Shown here: piece by piece, positions 22,901 to 33,045 of the stretch
Layout: each line of letters starts with the position of its first letter
Numbering within the stretch: position 1 is the first letter of the stretch
Assembly: GCA_905221605.1 (NCBI GenBank)
Contig: CAJNDS010001236.1
Span: 152,001 to 216,000 of the forward strand
Origin: Symbiodinium natans
Lineage: Eukaryota; Sar; Dinophyceae; Suessiales; Symbiodiniaceae
Length of the DNA stretch: 64,000 bases
Direction: 5' to 3'
Notes under the pieces: generated by a model
What the model was told of the DNA's origin: nothing
Databases searched by the model: none
The model's input: the letters and a program-made list of their open reading frames with translations, nothing else
Position numbers and translations under genes: made by a program

Positions 22901-23740
22901 CTTCCTGAGAGAGAAGACAGGTCACACATGGTCACACATTGGCATGTCACATGGCATGTCACATGGCATGATTCATGATGTTGCGTGTCACAGTGAAATA
23001 TCAGACAAATCTAATGTCTAATGGTTGTGTCACACCAGGAGCTGGCCATGGCCGAGCGGCACTGTTATGTGGCTGTGATGGGCCTTGGATGCGATGTGAT
23101 GCGATGTGATCATGTGGGCTGCGGGCACTGATGAGGCGAGCCGGGGCCCAGCCCAGTCTCTGGGAATCAGACATAAGACTCGAGCTGCACCCAGATGTGT
23201 CCTGCGGCTTTTGAGCACCGTCACGCTCTCCTCTGTATGAGACTCCTGGAGTCCTGCGTATCCTTCTGGAGCAGGCGATTTGCCGAAGAAGCCCTGCAAC
23301 CGTTGCAAACACTGCGCACCGAGATTTGCACTGGGAATACTGGGAATGAACATTTTTCTTTGACGCGCCTGGCCGCCTGTTTCGGAGCTCTTGTCGTCGT
23401 CCTCCAGAGCTTCGACCAAGGCGCCGGCCGCATTTTGCACAGTGTTTCCAGCTGTGGCCGCTGCCTGCGGCGTCCAGAGAAAGGGTATGAAAGGGTGAGT
23501 AGTGGGGTGGCAGCATACATGTAGCCGATTTTAGTTGAACCGGTTCGGGGTCTTCAGGAAGGCTTCTTCTCTCGAGTCCTGTGAGAGCCGGTGCATGTTA
23601 AGGCCATGTTCCAGAATCTCCACGGCTGACTTGGGGAGAACGCTGGGCTCGGAGATTTCCCCGCGAGGGGATGTATTCTTACAGCAGCAGACCCCGGAGT
23701 CTCCGGAATCGGCTTGGGACGGACCGCTGCCCATGGCCAC
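19957..23740 (-). CDS. double COPI-associated-like (PF08507-type) multi-span membrane protein
   Basis: Exons: 23740 to about 23531 (start MAMGSGPSQADSG; a start at the second Met gives an MGSG N-terminus suited to myristoylation), 23464 onward (AGALVEALEDDDKSSE), 22904-22686 (GLCIAVGLIVTSVLGMLG), 22252-22006 (GRALTHFYVGTINLAM; HICMGGSLCACGLLML), 21869 onward (FCFLVALALVASSILG; LAIVVLDG), about 20520-20450 (FLATQPGRALLHFY), 20383 to about 20345 (VGTINIAML) and 20070-19957 (FVAVGGSLVVCSFLML, stop). The series hydrophobic pair, GRAL.HFYVGTIN.AM, GGSL hydrophobic helix, HHxxC occurs twice, so two four-span modules are fused. The first module ends at a GC donor (22685); others are GT. The family assignment rests on the spans and the GR(A/G)L-FYVGT signature. 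By analogy it may act in Golgi membranes. There are long introns, and some boundaries in exons 1, 2, 5 and 7 are uncertain. Confidence 0.72.
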
Positions 23741-24890
23741 AAAGGAAGGGATCTAGGCAGCTTAACGCTGGCTGAAAATTGTCGACGTGTAGTGATTTTA
23801 TTGGCTACTATTGAAGTAACTTTCGTTGCGTCTCCATGAAGCTGCTGCTCGCATCAAAGTCGAATGCCTGTTGCACTATTACACCCAAAGCCGTGTCATT
23901 GCTTCTCGGCAGCTGGTCCATGTGCACATGCTTTGCTGTTGCAGTACGCTTGATGACCCCCATGGGCTGATGACTTGAGTGCAGCCGCTGCTTTCTCAGT
24001 GCACAAGAAAAATCGCAAAGATGTTCCAGCTGGGCCCTCTGCGCGCCATGAGAGCCAGGCCATCGCTGAGAGACACCCCTTTGCATCCTCTTCATGGATG
24101 GAAACCTAAGAGCCGACCCTCAGAGTCAGGTTTGCAGCTGCGCAGCATCCTTGAGCTCCACGCTAGCCTTGCAACAGCGGTCCTGCCCAGTGGCTACAAC
24201 TGGTCAACCAGAGGCCGAACGAAACAAAGTCCTCCAAACTGAGTGCATGCTGGTGAACTTGCCAAAACCAAGTTACACCTTTGACGCCAAAACACTGCGA
24301 GCCCAACCCGGCGCCTCGTGAAGTCCCGTCGCCGGTCGACCGTCACGAGGAGCCTGTGCGGATTGCGGTTAAGACTACGGTTATATGATTGTGACTAAGC
24401 TCAGAAGTCTGATTGAAAACTCGAATTCGTTTCAACAAACTTCCGTCCAGCATGCGTGGGCTGCGTGGTGTAAACACTCGTTCACCGTCACTCTCGTCTT
24501 TCAGAAATTGCGTCGCTCCTGATTACGAAAGGAAGGCCTAGGGCAACAGCCTAACAATAAGACCGCCAGCACTTGACAATTTACAGTGCTAGTTACTGCT
24601 ATAGCTGCTAGTTGGAGCCGATGTCGTCTGGCTTTGTGGGAGAAGGCGGACTTTGTCACTTCAGGTGCCCGCATGCAAACGAACTTGTTCATGACCCCGT
24701 CGCACCCGAGAAGAGAATGCGGCCCAAAACTTGCCCTAAGGGGCCGCCCGGCCCCGTTCAGGGGCTTACGGACGTTGCAAGGCTGTCTCAACCGGCGCCG
24801 GCCAAGATATGGCAACGTGGCTCGAACCGAGGGGTGGGTTCCGACTGAACCAACAGTGCAACCAAAGTATGATAAGGAGCGAAGTTTACA
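23741..24890. other. no gene seen (upstream of the COPI-like gene)
   Basis: Short competing frames only. This stretch should contain the promoter and 5' leader of the minus-strand gene starting at 23740, but no motif is identifiable by eye. Confidence 0.4.
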
Positions 24891-24899
24891 AGCAAGTCA

Positions 24900-27605
24900 A
24901 GCAAGGGATGCCAAAAGGCAGACACTAGCACAAGCAGTTTGGGAAGCCCTCTGTTTGCCAATTAACCCCACGGACATACTTCGTTTCTCTGAAGATCTCT
25001 ATAGGTCTGGAGTTCATGATCAGGGACTCTTGTTAGTCTTGCAGCCGAAGATAGAAGCCGCAGGCTGAAACTGCGCAGTGCAAAAGGAAACAAACTGCCG
25101 CAGCGCCCTTTGAATTCTTTGAATATGTGCTGTCTGAGTTGTGAGCATGATAGAGAACCCATTGGGTCGTCACGCCCCATTTAACCGCACCGCTCGGCGT
25201 CATCAGTATCATCGGCTGAAAGGTTGCTATCACAGTACTGTTACTGCTGCGCTTCTGGGCACGCAGGAGGGAGTCAGCAACCATGACCCCCCCCGGCAAG
25301 AATCAAAAGCTGCAGCTCTTTCAGACGGCATCAACTTAAGGGACCACGTGTGTTCACGGTGTTCACGCACGGTGTTCACGCACGGTGTTCACTCACGGTG
25401 TTCACTCTGTGTGTTCTCTCACGGTGTTCACTCGCCCTCTTCAGGCCTCATGGCCCAGAAGACCAAGAGCAACTGTGTCGAGCGCCTGAGAGCTTTGCCA
25501 TCCTTTCCAATGTTTGAACCCAGGTTTGCACCGTACTTTCACATGAAGCAGCACAGCCTGTGCAAGCATATGGAAACCCATGTACGCGCTCCGCGCCATG
25601 AGCTTTGGAAAGAAAGGCCCGCGCGCATCGGCACACTGGGGGATACGTCGGCCGATCCAGTTCTGCAAGCGTCGCCGCTGCTCCTCTCTGTGGGAGTTTT
25701 AGTCCAGGCTGAAGACGGGACAAATCCCAGTTTCATCCACTTTCCTAGTCAAACTCCAGAGCTGCCACATGATACCGGAATAGGTACTCATGTACTGTAC
25801 ACAGACTAAAGGGTCCTGGGCATCCTCTCGGAGGCTGCGTGCCACCGCCACCTTCCAGCTTATGGAGAGGTGCACAACAAACATTTGAGATCATATGCAA
25901 GAATACACTTTCAAAATCTTTCAATCCTCTGGACCTTACAGGCACCTCTACGCCAGCGCCGCAGAGGCCCCTTCGCCCTTGCCCCTTGCCCTCCCCCCAG
26001 ACTCCCTTAACACCTGCATCCGGCTGTATTAGGCACTCGCAATAGCAGGCAAACAAGCGGGGGCGTCACTTTCGGGTTTGTCGGGGCCTCTTTGTGGCTC
26101 TTCCAGGCTTGGAGGCAGCGTCGGGCGGAGGCGCTCCGCTCGCGCTGCCCGGCTTCCGCCATGAAGGCGCTGATGCCTCGGGCGGGAGTCTCGGGGACAG
26201 GGCAAAAGGGAGGAGAGGGGTGAAGGGAGGGAGGGCCAGGAAAGGCAAGAAACGACGCAACTTTGATTCAAAACGCAAAGGCTTCAGGCGTTTTCAGAAT
26301 CCCCCCCAAAAAATCAAGACGGGTTCAACATCACCGTCTCTCGGCCCCTGCGTGTGCAGCGCAAACAACATAGCTGCTGTGTACAAAGCGCATGTATGCG
26401 CAGTCGACTGAGCTCCATGGCTAGAAAGGCTGCGTTTCCGAAGATTCCCTCGCGCCACATGTCCGAGCATGACAAGCATATGCAGCCGTATACAGTCAGA
26501 CGAGGTCACGGAAGTGGATGGATGATGTAAGCGCGGCACGGAAGGCATCGAACTCTTCCTGCAAGCCTTGGCTTCCGTTGAAGCTTCTTCAGCATCTTGC
26601 CGACCTGATCCTTGAGTCCTTGAGCTTGCGACATGCTTCCGTGGCCTCAGTCCACTCTAAACGCTATCAGAGCCACTATCCTTCAAGACTGCATTCAAAC
26701 GATTCTCGCCAGCACCACATCTTCTCGTGTCTTCTTTCCCGGAAAATGACACTGGCACAGCTCATATCTATTCAAAGCCTGCCCTGGTTGACTATCGGCC
26801 ACCGGGAAAACCATGATTCGGCTGACAGTTTCCAGCGACTTGTTGCCGATTGACAGCTTCCGGCGAGTCCAGATGACGACCATGTCCCCACAAACCCAGC
26901 GGAGCCTAATACAAAAACCCAACAGAGCTCAGTACAAAAAACCAGCCAAACAGAGACAACACTTTTCGACTTTACCACGAGCGAGTCCTCTTGCAAAATC
27001 GCATTTTCATATTTTGCACGGGCCTATACACAGGCTTTTCCAGGTTCTCACATGTCTTCACTCGATCTCCACAGGCTTTCACAGATCTTCCCCGGTGTTC
27101 GCAGCTTTGGCAGGTGAACATTTGCTTTCTGACAGATGTATGGAAATGCAATATGGTGGCATTGGCCACGACCTGTCTGTGGATGAAATCTGGAGGTGTG
27201 TGCAAGCCAATCTTCCAGCGAAAATGTGAATGAAAGCCTAGCCAAAATCGCGCTGAACACCCAGCGAGAGACCTGTAGGATCAATGACGCTGGCAGCTTC
27301 CTCGCCGCACACATTCAAACGCATGTGGTATTGCCAGCGAAGAAGATTCGCATGGTATCACCTATAGCCAAAGTGCAATGTCTTTCCAGCGTTCGATGCT
27401 TAGGTGGTTTCATACCATCAGTAGAACTGCCCGAGTCTCTCTCAGGGCACATTATGGCACAGCTATAGCACCGCAACAAGTAATTAGTGTCCAAAAGCGA
27501 TGGCAGCTCAGCTGCCAAGGAACTCTTCCAGAACTTAAGCCGAGGCCGTAGCTGAAAACTCCCGGTCGGAACGCTCCGCCTGCGACGTCTTCCGTCTGTT
27601 GACAT
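24900..27605 (-). CDS. weakly supported multi-exon gene, unrecognised
   Basis: Minus-strand segments with protein-like composition: KPPKHRTLERHCTLAIGDTM (about 27.4 kb), VSRWVFSAILARLSFTFSLE (about 27.27 kb), GDMVVIWTRRKLSIGNKSLE (about 26.88 kb), GLQEEFDAFRAALTSS (about 26.55 kb), VARSLREDAQDPLVCVQYMS (about 25.84 kb), NWIGRRIPQCADARGPFF (about 25.65 kb) and MVADSLLRAQKRSSNSTVIA (about 25.28 kb). They are spaced like exons of the neighbouring genes, but I could not join them or recognise a domain. A plus-strand frame of 160 codons at 24586-25068 competes in part. Confidence 0.3.
25349..25437. repeat. 13-14-bp minisatellite (GGTGTTCACGCAC-like, about 6 copies)
   Basis: Tandem units differ at CAC/CTC and at one stretch reading TCTGTGTGTTCTCTC. 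Probably intronic. Confidence 0.75.
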
Positions 27606-28032
27606 CCAGGAGTGTCAATGAAACCGCCGACTGTGGACAGGCTTGCAATACCTTGCAAAAAGGGGGCCTGTTATAGGCATGTACTGATCTCAGCAAAGCA
27701 TCCGATCGTAAGGCATGTTTAGCAGCAACACGAGTCCTGCGCATGGAGCTTCAAATGCTGCAGCACTTTCCTCATCAGCAGCCGGTCCTGCGCATGGGGC
27801 AGGCGCTCCACTTCACGCCGAGTCGGCGCAAGAAAGTGGGGGAGCAACCTGTGCGTGGTTCTTGGCGTGGAAGAACGTGGTCCGGGAATCATTTAGCAGC
27901 GACGCCATGGCGGTGAACCTCTGGAAGCAGTGGACATCACACTTGTTGGGTCTGAGGAGTCATGGAGGGGAGGGGGGGGATGTGGTGTTTCTTTCACCGC
28001 CTCTTTCTTCAAGGGATGCACATCAATCCAAA

Positions 28033-28100
28033 TTCGCCTCGGCTTCCTGCCGAGAAGCGTTTGGAACAAGCAGACCCGGATCCGGTCTCCTTCCCCCGCC
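28033..28100 (+). repeat. dispersed repeat copy 2
   Basis: Matches 8492-8550 over two blocks (see that entry). It is followed to about 28250 by a degenerate TGGGACCCT-like run. Confidence 0.5.
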
Positions 28101-28593
28101 CTCCCTGGAACCCCTTCTGGGACCCTTTGTTGGGAGCCTTTGTTGGACTCGCCTGGGAACTCCCTGCGACCTTCCTGGGACCCCCTTGAGGACTCTGGGC
28201 CCCCCCGACCCTTGCTGGGACCTGTCTGGATTGGACCTTCTTGGGACCTACAGCCCTTCCCTCACAGCTGCCCCTCCCCCTTTTTTGGAGACCTTTCCTC
28301 CGCCCGACTGCCGAGGCGGCGAGCGCAAGCGTTGCAAGCGTTTACAATTATTGGCTTTGCTCTTCTGCATGTCAATGCCACTTGCAAACAGCAGGGTTCA
28401 GACAATGGGTCATGCGTGAGTGAGGCTCAAATAGGGCTGATCGGACATTAGGCTTAAGGATTGAAGCCGGCTTAACTCCCTGCAAATTCCGTACAGCAGT
28501 GACATCACCATCACCATGATCGCCACAACCGCCGCCACCGGCAGCAAGACCAGGACAACGCTGCAGGTCAAGCGAGACACAGTAGCAGACCCC

Positions 28594-31500
28594 TCACAAG
28601 GCCACCGGCGACTTGGTCCTTTTTAAGGTGGTTGGGGGTTGAGGCGGCTCAGGACAAAACCGAACTGGCATATTGCTGGGCATTGCTGGGCGGCGCCGCT
28701 CTTGCAGCTGCTCTTTCTCCAGGAGAAGCCGCTGCTTCTCAAGTTCGTCACCTTGCTTTTCACACACTCGGAGAACTTGTTAAGAATTCCTGAGTCTGAA
28801 TTACCTCGTAAGAGTTTGGAACCCTGGTTTCATCTGCTAACAGCTTAAGGCATGCACCAGCACGGCCCCGTTCGCGGCTTTCACGTGCGGCGGTATGCCA
28901 AAGCCTGCGCTGCAAACTGCCCCCACATCTGCATTGTGCCGAGCATTATCACGCAAGCATTGTGGGCTGTTGCGTGTTTCGGAGGGTAGCACTTGCTCAG
29001 AAGCTGCGCGTTGAAGTTGCATGCTGTAACAGGTTCCCCTCCTCCAAGTAACGTTGATCCAGCTTCGTGTCCTGGACATGGGGCCATAGTTCTGCTGTGC
29101 CCGACTTGATCCTCAAATGCGTTTTTGCTGGGACAGCTCCTGATGGTTTGGGCTCTAGCGGGATGGCGAGATGTTGTGTCAGGGCGATCCACTTCAGAAC
29201 TTTCCGCCGTAGGGAAGCCCCCTTGTGGCATGTTGCAACGCAATGCAGCCTCAGCCTTTGCTCGCTGCACAAGGCTTGTTGAAGGGCACCGCACTGGCGC
29301 CTTGAGGAGACTGCACCAAACACAGCAGAGGCACACACGAGTTAGGTCAAAAGTGCTGGACTTTTGGGATGGACACAAAAAGTTCCTTTCCGTGCCACAT
29401 GCGGAATCTGCTCGGGTGGTGCAGTCTCAGCACGGCGCTGCGCGGCGCGGAGCTGCTCCGTCATGAGCCGCAGGGCCAAAACTTCGGTTTTGGCGGCTTC
29501 CTTTTTGCCGGCCGCCGAAGCCGCAAGGCGCCATCTCTCGAAGCAGAGGCGCCGGAGGCCTCGGACATGTGAGACGAGAAAAGAGCGATAGAAAGAGCGA
29601 TCGAATCGTGAACCGAAGTTCACCGAAGCCAGGGCACCTTCCAACCTTAGGCCAACAAGATTCAACACGAGAGCGTTCTTTGGAGACTCACGATGGCTTT
29701 GGAACCTTGAGATGCGCGCTGGCTTGCAGCAGCGGCAGCGAATGCCCCGCGGAGAGCCTCAGCCCGTGATGCGAAAAGTGTTTTTAAGGCACGAGCGTCT
29801 GAGTCTCCATCTTCAGTGACAGTGCATCTCTCAGGATCCTCAGGGCTCCACCTTGCGGACACGGCTCCGCGATGCCTGCGATTGTCAGAGCTGCTTTCGC
29901 AACGCACAGAACTGCAACCCAAATTCCGCAGAGCTCGTGCATGGCACCTCTGTCACGGCAGAGGCATGCACGCGCAGTGCTTCCAGCTGCTCTGCCTCGG
30001 GCACAACTTTGCGGCCTTGCAGGCCTCCCACCATCTCCCATTGGACCCAAACCAGACGCATCACCCAAAGATATCCAAGCTGCACTGCGCCGCTCGAGCT
30101 TCAGAAGCTGCCCGACCCCGTGCCAGCAGCTTAAAATCAGCCTCGCCCTGGACGCGCGCTCGCGCGCCAACAGGGCCCAGCGCTCCCAGGTGCGCCAGGT
30201 CTGCACCTGCCCCGCAGAGCCGTCAGCATCTCTTTAAGCCGATACCCTGCCGATCCGAGTTTGTGTGTTGTGACGGCCGAATCACCCTTCCTTGCTTTGG
30301 AAGTCTCGGGCCCTGCGCCAGGCATCGCAGCCCTCACCTGCTTGACCTGGGTTTAGGTTGAGAAGTGCTTGGTTATGCTTGGGTGCTCTGGTGCTTGAGT
30401 GCTGGATGGCTCTCCGAGGACGGCGCGACAGGAACGAATCACAAGCCGCCAGGCGCAAATGACCTCTCTTATTACGCTTAGACTCTTCGACTCTTAGAAA
30501 GCTCGTTCCCCCAGAGGTTGGAGATGGAACACATGTGGAGCACTCGTGGAACACTCGCCTGTTTTGACAAACGTCGTGGCACCCGAAGTGTCGACCTCTC
30601 CTGGTGTGCGTGTCCGCAGGCTCTGCAAACGGTGCCAGCGCTGCATATTGCAAATTGCCTTCAAACGGATGGAGAGCTCCTCTGCCTGTCGGTGGCACAT
30701 GTCCCGCATGCAATAGCAGGACTACCAATAAAGAGAAGATGCCTGACAAGTCGAGCTGCTGGCTTCCAGGGCAAGCTCCAGCCGACGGGTACTTTCTTAC
30801 TGGTGTACTTTCGGCCTTCTTGTGCAAGGTGTGGCACTCCACGGCGCTTGCTCGGGCTTCCTGCACGGTGCTTGTCAAGCTGGCAACAGCAATTTCTTTT
30901 CAACTCTGGATTCGTTGCAACACCATATATTGGATGCCAAGCTGCTTGCTGCAGCCGCTTCTCACTGCCGGATTCAACAGCCGCACACCTCCATCCAGAA
31001 AATACCTGAAGGGCTGGAGGATGCAGGAAATTCAGAGTTGGCTTCGTGAGCCGTCAGAGGATCATCCTGTCCTCTGACCTGCAGGTGTTGTTCAGCAAGC
31101 GCCGAATTCGCCATACTTCGCCATAACATGTTGCAGAGCCTGCGAAAAGCTGCTCTGCAACGGGGGGGGCACTCGACTCTGCCCAGCAGCTTTTGTGGCG
31201 ATGTAGGCCCGGGACCTAGGCTGTGTTGAAACATGCAATGGCATTTCAGAGAGAGATAGCGGCCAAGGGCGTGTACGCAACTTTGGCGGCCAGAAGGCGG
31301 GGCAAAGAGTTGTGAGCCACCTGGGCTCCAATTCAGTTGGCCCGGCGACTTGCATGGTCCTTGCACAGTGCTGGGAGCTGGACAGCAGCCCACGCTGAAA
31401 ACCTAAGCGAAGAAGCTGCTGTGATACTGTTCCTTGTTGTGACATCTTGACGAGGACCGCAAGGACCTTTTACAGAGTCTGAGCGGCGCGTGGCGCCGGT

Positions 31501-32710
31501 CCGTCCGTTCTCCCCGTCGTCGGGCAAGTGCTAGCGCCTGCCTGCAGTATCAGCTGGGAACTGAGCAAAGGCAACGCAAAACGAACGAAAACGAATGGGC
31601 GCAGCTCACCGAGGGCTGTGCTGCTGGCCGCGGTGGAAGGACTTTTTTCGGGAGCACAGAGACCACCAGGCGCGGTAGCCTCCAATGGTCCAAGGGCGAC
31701 ATTGGCCACCGGCTCAGAGATGTGGTCAAAAGATGTCAAAAGGGCGCCGACATCCGGCTGCCCAGCGCAGCAGCAGCCTCGTGAACACGGAAAACCAAGT
31801 CGCTGAACGCGAAGGCGCCACATGGCATCCAAGTGCACAGCCTGCTCAGGTTCCCGAATTCGGCTTGCGTTCGTTGTGTCGAGATCGACTGCCAGCACCA
31901 AGCACGGCAGGATCCATAAGCGCCAGGTGCCAGTTCAAACGGCACGTGGCGCAGACACATGGACACAATTGGACACATGCCGGGGCTTCTGCATGTTGCA
32001 TTTGTGGCTGTGACAGACCTGCACAGTCGCAAAGATCATGCAGAATCTCACAGCTGTGCCTCTCGCGCCTCTTCGAACAGCGTTCCCGGCCTGAATAGCA
32101 CCCAAACTCAACACAACAGCAAATCAGCTCATGGACCCGTGATGGCAAGTATGACTCAGTATGACTCATCTCTCCATTTTAGAAAGACTTCTCTTCGAGA
32201 CCGAGCTCCCAAGCTGTCCGAAGCTGCCAGGCCGCGAAGCACAGACCCTGAATTTCTTCAATGGCACCTGAAAAGGGGAATCTTCTTCGACTCTTGGACC
32301 CCATCTTGATTTCCCTGTCACAAGTCCAGCACGGATCGGAGCCGCACCGACAACACCTGCAGGCAGCTTGGCAGCCAGGACCTGCAGCGTAAGACAGAAC
32401 ATGGACAGAACATGGACAGAACATATGGTTATCAGAGAGTCAGATGTGCAGTCTACTAGAGTTTGTCACATAGTCAGAGTGCTCAGGGTACCTGCACACC
32501 AGCGAGAGTGGCCCGTGCATCTGCAAGCCGCCGAGACCTCCCTCGGAACGAAGCGTGACAAAACCAAGCTCTGGTGCGCGCTCATGAGGATCCCATGAGG
32601 CGTAAGCGCTCTTTCACCAGAAGAAGCTGCATGGTGGCCAATCTGCCACGCAGCTCCTTCAATAGCTGTCTTCCCAGTTTGCATGTGCGCATGCCTCACA
32701 AAACCTTACG
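28594..32710 (-). CDS. coiled-coil protein, multi-exon
   Basis: Leucine/glutamate/arginine-rich exons run in one direction: about 32650 (LRGRLATMQLLLVKERLRLM), about 32307 (SGAIEEIQGLCFAAWQLRTA), 31160-31010 (RRLCNMLWRSMANSALAEQH, GT donor), about 30870 (VASLTSTVQEARASAVECHT), about 30700 (CHRQAEELSIRLKAICNMQR), about 30190-30072 (QTWRTWERWALLARERASR, GT donor), about 30020-29965 (PEAEQLEALRVHASAVTE), about 29790 (LKTLFASRAEALRGAFAAAA), about 29640-29390 (FERWRLAASAAGKKEAAKTE) and the last exon about 28770-28594 (DELEKQRLLLEKEQLQERRR, tail ending KSPVAL, stop at 28596-28594). Heptad-like hydrophobic spacing and W-x2-W patterns suggest a long alpha-helical structural protein, perhaps of the cytoskeleton or basal body. 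That role is inference. The 5' end and several joins are unresolved. Confidence 0.55.
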
Positions 32711-32800
32711 GACAGAGCACACATTCAGCACACTCTCCTCTCAATTTGCGCACCTCTTTTGGCAGCCGCTACGGCGCTCGGCCACACGGCGGGCCAAATG

Positions 32801-32870
32801 CACTCTCTCTCTCTCTCTCTCTCTCTTTCCGTCCCCCCCCCTTCCCCCCCCGCGTCCCCCCCCCACAGCT
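32801..32870. repeat. CT microsatellite followed by C-runs
   Basis: CT dinucleotide run (about 32801-32826) grading into three C-runs of 8-9 bases. Intergenic between the reductase 3' end and the coiled-coil gene. Confidence 0.9.
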
Positions 32871-33045
32871 CTAAGGCTACAGGAAGACCTCAGAGTTCAT
32901 CACAGCAAACCGCCGGCGATCAAGCTCTGAAATCTCCTGACAAAGAAATCCAAACGAAGCATTTGAGCTCCCTCCCTCCCTTGCCCTTTTTCATGTTGTC
33001 ACGTGGTCCTGTAGTATCCGATCCTTTACGGTACTATATATGTTT

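Noticed and set aside
24586-25809. Plus-strand ORFs of 160 and 222 codons
   Set aside because: The second runs through the TTCACG minisatellite. The first has one helical-looking part (QAVWEALCLPINPTDIL) but no start context, family or splice support. Kept as doubtful, not annotated.
27715-28451. Plus-strand ORFs of 234 and 173 codons
   Set aside because: Overlapping frames, Ala/Ser/Pro-rich and running into the degenerate TGGGACC repeat; no motif, and the strand is contrary to neighbours.
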